Below, piece by piece: positions 57,917 through 64,000 of a stretch of 64,000 nt of DNA. The notes under the pieces were generated by a model that was given only the letters and a program-made list of their open reading frames with translations, was not told the DNA's origin and made no database searches. Position numbers and translations under genes: made by a program. How positions within the stretch are numbered: the first letter of the stretch is position 1; each line of letters begins with the position of its first letter. Source of the stretch: Spongilla lacustris (taxonomy: Eukaryota; Porifera; Demospongiae; Spongillida; Spongillidae); assembly GCA_949361645.1 (NCBI GenBank), contig OX442420.1, forward strand, positions 7,080,234 to 7,144,233, read 5' to 3'.

Positions 57917-59287
57917 TCAATTTATACACACTGATAGTGCATGTGAAGAGGATGGATGCCAAGACTTTCTTCCCACTGGGGGTGTCCAGGTTCCATCAGG
58001 AGGAGCAATATGTCTAAGGCTTTTCTCAACCAACAGATCATCAGCTTCTAGAACTTCGACTTCAATATCTGGTAGAGTAGCAGGAATGTGGAATATTGTG
58101 GGTTGTACGTTTTCATGTTCAGGTACATTCAGAGAGGAGCATTTGAGAACTGGTTTCATTGAAACATTTGTGAGTTGAATGATATCATTTATATAACACT
58201 TTGGACTGCCATCGTCTTTTCGAATACACACAGAGCATGGAAATGGGTTTGGAACATATGCCATGATGTCGGGTAAGTGAAGAGCAATGCGGTGAGCTTG
58301 AGTGGTGAATACAACTGGGCACTTTGAAGAGAGGTATTTCTCAGTCCTTGTATTCATGCTGAATACTGTTATACCTTTCCTTTTGTCTTTTTTTACAACC
58401 GCTTGCCTCACTATTAGGATTTCATCGATTCTAACAGAACTTTTTTTATGATCCCACCTATTTCGAGAGCAGATGACCTTTGGCATGGGGTCAGTCGCTA
58501 ACAGACTGGCTACCCCTTCAAAGCTAACACCATCAATGGATGATAAACCACCCTTATCACTGCCATAGAGGATAGCAAACTTCATCCCTGTGTTTATAGG
58601 AATGCAAAACTCTTGCTCATTATAAATGCCTGTCACCACTTTACTAAGAGCTACACACTCAACTCTAAGGAACTCAGTGTCTTTTGTCCCTTCAAATGAT
58701 CCAGAATGTATGTGAACAATGACAGGGAGTTTGCGTTGGAACTGCTTTATAAATTGCCTTAGCGAAAGCACCTCAGATGTAATGCAAAACCCAGAAAGAC
58801 TCAATTTTTGTTGAGGGCATTTCTTTTCAGATGCAGGTTCTAGATTTAATGTAGTGGTTTTTTTGTAGTCACGAAGTATATCATAGCCATTTTCATTATT
58901 AAGTGTTGAAGGAGCAATATGCATGTAGAAATTATTTTCTGACTGATGTGGTAAGCCATATTTCCTGCCATGTTCTTCACTAACCTCAAACATTAGCTCT
59001 TGTGTTAAGCCATTATCTTGCGATGTGCATTTAGTGTGCTTAAGCTCATCTTGTAGCAGATTCAGGTTTGTCTGAGAGCATTCCATAAGGGATTCAGTTT
59101 CAGCTGATTGTGGCAGAGGTGGTGTTTCTAGATTTAATACAGTTCGATTGGATGGAACAATGGGCTCATCTTTATCAATCTTGTTTTCTGATGCCAATGC
59201 ACTAAAATCCACTCCTTGCTCTTCTGTCAATTCAACCGCCCGTGATACACAGTTTGAAGTTCCACATAGTTTGTTTTCGGTATTCAT
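57917..59287 (-). CDS. Probable CABIT-domain protein
   Basis: An uninterrupted 456-aa reading frame starting at the ATG at 59285-59287. A CAG sits just upstream after an AT-rich stretch and could be a splice acceptor, so a 5' exon is possible. Residues 1-165 are polar, low-complexity and probably disordered. Residues about 172-345 resemble a CABIT fold, the module of THEMIS and GAREM. The first half runs LPVIVHIHSG to CIPINTGMKFAILYG. The second half has the PKVI, DEILIV, FTT and LHLPDIM stretches spaced as in CABIT repeats. The C-terminus is rich in Pro and Ser. CABIT proteins are cytosolic adaptors in receptor-tyrosine-kinase and lymphocyte signalling, and that role here is inference. No transposon motif was seen. 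It lies just beyond the end of duplicon B and has no copy in duplicon A. The assignment rests on pattern memory only. Confidence 0.55.
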   Translation of the reverse strand: MNTENKLCGTSNCVSRAVELTEEQGVDFSALASENKIDKDEPIVPSNRTVLNLETPPLPQSAETESLMECSQTNLNLLQDELKHTKCTSQDNGLTQELMFEVSEEHGRKYGLPHQSENNFYMHIAPSTLNNENGYDILRDYKKTTTLNLEPASEKKCPQQKLSLSGFCITSEVLSLRQFIKQFQRKLPVIVHIHSGSFEGTKDTEFLRVECVALSKVVTGIYNEQEFCIPINTGMKFAILYGSDKGGLSSIDGVSFEGVASLLATDPMPKVICSRNRWDHKKSSVRIDEILIVRQAVVKKDKRKGITVFSMNTRTEKYLSSKCPVVFTTQAHRIALHLPDIMAYVPNPFPCSVCIRKDDGSPKCYINDIIQLTNVSMKPVLKCSSLNVPEHENVQPTIFHIPATLPDIEVEVLEADDLLVEKSLRHIAPPDGTWTPPVGRKSWHPSSSHALSVCIN

Positions 59288-59394
59288 TTTCTGTATGTGA
59301 ATAAAAATATTAGCAACGATTTAACAATTTCTCAATTAAATCTTTAGCTGCAAATACTCACATGCTATTATTACTACACGAAGTTGGAATTTAC

Positions 59395-59460
59395 GCGATC
59401 CTAGGATCGCCTACACAATCCTGGAATCCTAGGTTTGTATCCGCAATCCTAGGATCGTTC
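59395..59460. repeat. ATCCTAGGAT palindrome cluster
   Basis: Three to four copies of GATCCTAGGATCG-like palindromes within 65 bp upstream of the CABIT-like gene. It could be a small MITE or a regulatory cluster. Only the repeat itself is seen. Confidence 0.4.
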
Positions 59461-59492
59461 TCACCTTACAACACATGTAGCTGATTTCATAT

Positions 59493-59807
59493 GTGTTAAG
59501 TTCGAAGTGCACATTACAATTGACAGAGGTGAACTCACGATGTGTAGGAAGAGTTTGGGCAATACTTAGAGGTGAGATTTTTGACGGGGAGAATAATGGA
59601 AGCAAAACTATAGGAAGAGAGAAAAGAGCTTGTACATGTATTGTAAAATTCTTAAAGGCTGATGGTTGTGATGGAGATCCGAAATCGAAATTTGGGATAA
59701 AAGAACAACAGTTCAAAGTATGCCTTGGGTTCGAGGTAGCTTATGCTCAGGACACACATTACACCACCATTCTGTTGCCTTCAATGAAGATTTCGGAAGT
59801 GTACTAG
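59493..59807 (+). CDS. Hypothetical ORF, 104 codons
   Basis: An open frame starting MLSSKCTLQL and ending KISEVY, with a basic middle (REKRACTCIVKFLK). It is divergent to the CABIT-like gene and 205 bp from its start. No domain is recognised. It could be a gene fragment or chance. Confidence 0.2.
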   Translation: MLSSKCTLQLTEVNSRCVGRVWAILRGEIFDGENNGSKTIGREKRACTCIVKFLKADGCDGDPKSKFGIKEQQFKVCLGFEVAYAQDTHYTTILLPSMKISEVY

Positions 59808-60432
59808 AACGTATTACTGACTATCCATGAACACATGGGATACAAGAAAACTCTTGCTGATGTAAGACTTTAATTTTCACTTTTCATGGATCACTATTAT
59901 GCTAATATTTCTTTAAAACCCGCTGCAGGTCAGTGCTAACTATGCGTGCTTACCTCGATCTGTTGTCGAAAAATGTCACATTATGCACTCTACAAAAACC
60001 TCAAACTAATCAAGACCTACTTAGACTGATCATCGCCTCTGGATTCATGACGAGGGCAGGTAGATCATTTATTAACCAATGCCACTTAATTTCATTTGCC
60101 TCTGCATGGTGACATGTATACGTTGACCTCATAGATATGAGACATCGTCTGATGGGACATTTGATATGCCATTATGTTGACCATTGGTCAAAATTCCATG
60201 TAGTATTTCCCCTCACAAGTCTGCAATCAAAATTGCTGCCAATTTGAGAAGCCTTGTGTTTTCATACTTTGGATTACCAAAGGTATTATTATTGTATTGC
60301 AATTAATCTAGAATCTTTCCTTCAATAAAAAGATGCGAATTCTGCTTTGCATCTCATATATTAATACTTTAACAAACAGGATGAGACTCACAGAGATACT
60401 ACTAGTGAGGTTCAGCTACAAAACATGTTAGC

Positions 60433-60618
60433 ATGTTCTTATACTTTTTACGTTTTCTTCAGTCCCAGGACAAGATCAAAGCACTAAAATCTAGAGAGGG
60501 TATTGGAATTGAAAAGCATGCAAAGACGAAAAGGTTGAAAACACTAGCAATGAAGTGCAGCACTGCAGAAAAGGTTGAGAATGAGATTAAACAAGAAAGG
60601 AGGGTATCAATCTTATAG
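60433..60618 (+). CDS. Possible basic exon fragment
   Basis: After a TTTTCTTCAG acceptor-like site (about 60462) the frame reads SQDKIKALKSREGIGIEKH and then a Lys/Glu-rich helix to a stop. There is no known domain and no partner exon. It may be the 3' end of a decayed gene. Confidence 0.2.
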   Translation: MFLYFLRFLQSQDKIKALKSREGIGIEKHAKTKRLKTLAMKCSTAEKVENEIKQERRVSIL

Positions 60619-60996
60619 TAGTGAAGAATCATGACAATGTTGCAAATGAAGGTCCAAGGATACAAAGGAAAATCAAACCGATCTTAATACTACAGTGATG
60701 CATGATGACAGTGAGTTTATTTGTGTACTTGTTTTAGGACCACTTGTTTAGGAAGGTTGTTTCGTGGAGGGAACTAAAGGTACTAATAGATATTAGCAAT
60801 GCAGGTTTGTAGCCACTTTTTTTTCTGACAGTGATCAAATATACTAAAAGTTAGTACACGATTCCGTTTATATGTTTGGTTGCTATTAGGCCCTAACTGT
60901 GTGATTTTCACCATGTTACATTAGGCAATGAACAGCAGTTGTCTTTCATAATTGAGAGCAACTGCTATACCGTACTTACGTTGTTACATGTAGCTA

Positions 60997-61221
60997 CTAA
61001 TAGTATCCTATGTCCATAACATCTTCCTGGTCAGGAAATACAAATGAGCTGGATGGTAAGTGCAGATAAAGCAACTTCACTGCGACAACACATTCTGACT
61101 CATCAACACTGAGCACACAGCCAAGCCATTGTACACAACTGTCACATGTCCACCAATGCCAATGGCAGTGCGTGGAGCACAATGGATACCCTCTCTTTGC
61201 ACAACTTGTTCTGCTTTGCAA
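60997..61221 (-). pseudogene. Possible transposon C-terminal domain fragment
   Basis: The frame WLGCVLSVDESE...AVKLLYLHLPSSSFVFPDQEDVMDI resembles the small chromo-like/Tudor-like tail of some DNA-transposon ORFs (V.F.HP.GP..SF.WP..ED). It is short and isolated, so it is offered as a lead only. Confidence 0.3.
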
Positions 61222-61409
61222 ATTGTGATGTTGGAGAATTGTCTCACCTCAAGGTCAGGAAGTTTACAAGCTTTCTCTGGCTTGTGAAATTAATTGGTTA
61301 CGGGTTCAACTCCATAGCAAGTACTCCTTTGTGCAAAATGTATCCATTTATCCCAGACCTAGATAAAGCTATATCCTACCAAAATGACTAAGTGTAATTA
61401 AATATTCAT

Positions 61410-61520
61410 AAAAAAACCATACAACATGGGTATAAAAATGTATAGCAATTTGGTGCATTTCCACGGGGCAAAATGGTACTTCAATACTAGACAATGGTGT
61501 TATTAGGGTGGCTCAATTGA
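61410..61520. repeat. Degraded end of the 29269-type foldback element
   Basis: GGGTATAAAAATGTATAGCAATTTGG, CACGGGGCAAAATGG and TAGACAATGGTGTTATTAGGGTGGC match the right arm of 29269-30293 (30175-30275) with many changes. Confidence 0.5.
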
Positions 61521-62029
61521 ATACGGAACTGTGGTCATGTCAAACTAATGCCTGCCACATAAGACTATCCATATAGTTGCATAAATGTGATACATCTGAA
61601 ACCTGTACTCATGCAGCTGAGATGGAAGAAGACAAGCATTCCACAAATGACCAGACATGTGCACAACGAGGATGCTCATGCAGCTCAGTTGTGGAAGTGT
61701 TTGGTCCCAAGGCTGCACACACATACCCCTCCCTTCCCATAATCACACCAGGGCACACCTCTCTCACCACTGATCACACTAAGGACATCATTCATCACAC
61801 CAGGGCACACCTCTCAACATCACACTAAGGCTTACTGTCAGCTTCCACATTGTCACGATGGAGCACCATTATATTTTAGCTTGCCTGCCTGCCGTATATT
61901 ATTTCGCTCATATCCATTTAACCAACTACTTCTGTTGTCTGTGTCAACTTCCGATGGCCACACCAAAATGTGCCTGTGTCGACTTCAGGTGGGCCACACC
62001 ACAAATACGTCTCTGTTGATGTTCCTGTG

Positions 62030-62165
62030 TCGACTGCTCTATGCACTATGCTCTGTTTGCACTATGCACTATGCTCTATGTCAACAGCTCTATGCTCTAT
62101 GTCAACAGCTCTATGCTCTGTGTCAACTGCACTATGCTCTGTGTCATCAGCTATATGCTCTGTTT
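62030..62165 (+). repeat. About 21-bp minisatellite
   Basis: Repeats of CTATGCTCTATGTCAACAG with variants (CACTATGCTCTGTGTCAACTG). Five to six units. Open frames here (LCSMSTA repeats) follow from the repeat. Confidence 0.8.
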
Positions 62166-62229
62166 TGTAGCACAACGTACCAGCCCACCGTATTAAGGAG
62201 GAGGAAGGTTAGAGGGACAGTGAATAGCT

Positions 62230-62525
62230 AGCCAAGGTTTGTTGTGCTAATGAGCCTCTTGATGAGCATCAGAAAAAGAAGGCTTTTATAATTAAAACTT
62301 ACAAAGCTGATCCCGAAATTACACATGTACAAAGGTTTGCTGATGTAATTTACCTATGATGTCAGTAAAATTAACCCCCCATGATGATTGTAGTATAAAT
62401 ACCTGCTGCTATGTATTATTCAGAGGGGATTGTACATATACACATTTGTAGCTAATTTAGAGGTCAGTTACACAATAAAGAATATCCAATGACAGACTCA
62501 TATAGTCTGTACTTGCTCTTTACAC
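62230..62525 (+). repeat. LTR-like segment (low confidence)
   Basis: A TATAAATACC box (about 62393) is followed 80 bp later by AATAAAG (about 62477) and a TTGCTCTTTACACACAC end, a promoter plus poly-A arrangement as in a solo LTR. No second LTR, primer-binding site or target duplication was seen, so it remains a guess. Confidence 0.25.
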
Positions 62526-63480
62526 ACACAAACACACACACAATGTGGATGCTTGCAACAAGGCGGACCAGCTGTAAAATTTCTAATTGAATAGTGAACA
62601 TAGGCAGATTGGTACTAGCTGGGCCACCTCTGAAAAGTATTAATTTAAATTTTTAGAGAGTGCCAGCACGCCAAAACGGTCGGCTGTACTATACAGCGCA
62701 TAGCACCTTAAATGAATCCATGCATGCACACTCATGCAGTCCTGCTCATAAGGCATACTGCAGATGAGATTTTAGGTAAGAAATCTTGCTCCTGCTCCTG
62801 GATTTAGGTAGTAACTCCTGCTCTTCACCTGGTTTTAGCTACACCCGTCAATCTTCCCGAGATAACGCTTAAAGAGCTACGTCGAAATTCGGGCCGGGTA
62901 CAGTCAGATAGCACGCCACGTAATTGTTCCACCAAATAACGCCCTCGCTAGGATATGCACAACTTCCTCGGATATATGCCCTCACCTTGTATAGCTCATG
63001 CTCAGTACGCTACGATCGATAGAGACAATCCGCAGATAAGGCCAAACTGCTATCTGTTCCACGATAAGAGACGCTAGTAATAACTTTTTTTTTTTTTTTT
63101 GTAACCTCAGTCTCGTGATTTCACATGACGCTGGGGGGGGGGGGGGGGGGGGCCAGATTGCAGCCCCGGGGGCGTGACTGGCCTTATATCCCTAGTTAAC
63201 TGTAGTTTTTGGGCTGGAGCACTGTAATACTCAATTTCTGGTTTCAGCATAGATTACAAGATACTGCCGAATTTGTTTGGTGCTATTGGTATATTAGAGT
63301 TATCCGGAACACAATTTCAATCTGTCGCAAACATAATTTTGTTAGTAATAGCCCACAAGATTTTATCGGCTTTGAAAGCCATAAAAGTGGGTTCTAGTAA
63401 ACAGGCACACCCCCCGGGTGCCGACACACCATCTCTGTTATCACATACATCGCGCTCGATCCCAGAAACACTCATGCAGG
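62526..63480. other. Intergenic, poly-T and poly-G tracts
   Basis: A T run (about 63086-63101) and a G run (about 63133-63151) in TGACGCTGGGGGG context. Short frames at 63209-63488 are unassigned. 63666-64000 also shows nothing recognisable. Confidence 0.4.
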
Positions 63481-63485
63481 TTAGA

Positions 63486-63665
63486 TAAAAATGAGTGAAA
63501 CAAGATATTACTTTGGTGATGCAGGAGTAAAAGGAAACAAGGGATTACGGAAATTGTACAGTCATTAATTAATATGACATACCTGCATTTAGCAATTTCA
63601 GGCCGGCTAGCTAGGCGCTAGGTCTCTAATGTTATATTCCCTTGTTTCATCAATTGTTTACAGGA
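63486..63665. mobile_element. Foldback MITE fragment, AACAAGATAT family
   Basis: GAAACAAGATATTACTTTGGTGATGCAGG and GGAAACAAGGGATTACGGAAATT resemble 3230-3330. The right half is degraded (CCCTTGTTTCATCAATTGTTTACAGG). Confidence 0.5.
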
Positions 63666-64000
63666 CCAGACCATAATATGGGTCTGGTTGTGTCCCATAA
63701 AAGCTTTTTGTGCCAGAGGAATGGAATTCCAGCAGTACCTCAGATTGCTGATAACGTCATTGCTTTCATCGTTTCTAAATTTTACATGTGGCCTATATAT
63801 ACTCTTTCTTTATAGTGTACACATGCATGCATGGAAATCAAAGCCAAAAGATGTTGCATATATATTGATCCTTCTCATTGATTAACTAGCTACTTTGGAG
63901 ATATCTAGCAAGCGCTCTCCATAACCATTTACATGTATACGGTGCCTCGATCTCTCATAGGTCATGTTTATTGATCAATGCTTACTTTTTAAAGTAACAA

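Noticed and set aside
61250..61320. GGGTTCAACTCC word resembling a tRNA B box
   Set aside because: No A box or cloverleaf could be folded around it.

Overview
The window reads as animal nuclear DNA. Genes have GT-AG introns. There is no prokaryotic gene packing, and most of the sequence is transposon debris, foldback elements, minisatellites and long G/C homopolymers. The main gene family has the ankyrin-LRR-Roc-COR-kinase-WD40 order known from metazoan LRRK proteins, and the transposon mix (piggyBac, hAT, Ty3/gypsy-like, RLE-type retrotransposon, H2C2 integrase plus Ulp1) is typical of early-branching marine animals. A sponge (Porifera) is my best guess, but that is inference and not shown directly.

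Two intact LRRK-like (Roco) kinase genes dominate. Copy A is at 6790-14641 and copy B at 41600-54098. Each has three exons, the last about 4.2 kb. They lie in a direct segmental duplication of roughly 11-16 kb (A about 5890-17488, B about 40525-56935) that also carries the same retroelement debris downstream of each gene. A third fragment of the upstream flank at about 17877-18925 suggests an older tandem array. Copy A has lost part of exon 1. Copy B has taken up a (CA)n microsatellite and a 3.9-kb piggyBac element (43331-47220) in intron 1. Both Roc domains carry Arg in place of the P-loop Lys, while the kinase motifs look catalytically complete.

Layout: 1-5880 holds an integrase/Ulp1 transposon relic, a hAT MITE with perfect 8-bp target duplications and small MITEs. 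5890-17488 is duplicon A. 17500-22460 holds fragments of an RLE-type retrotransposon, one split by a 1165-bp hAT-like element, plus a piggyBac MITE. 22460-27660 holds tandem duplicated repeats. 27789-30293 is a large palindrome followed directly by a foldback element. 30487-32130 is a 163-bp satellite. 33000-34640 is a 52-bp minisatellite with a hAT MITE inside it. 34640-37300 has weak exon-like fragments only. 37306-39689 is a 2.4-kb foldback element. 40525-56935 is duplicon B. 56920-57690 is another foldback. 57917-59287 (minus) is a single-exon gene with a probable CABIT domain. 59300-64000 is repeats, transposon scraps and unassigned ORFs.

The genes do not form a pathway that I can demonstrate. 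The two Roco kinases are recent paralogues, expected to act as cytosolic signalling GTPase-kinases. The CABIT-like protein would be an unrelated signalling adaptor.
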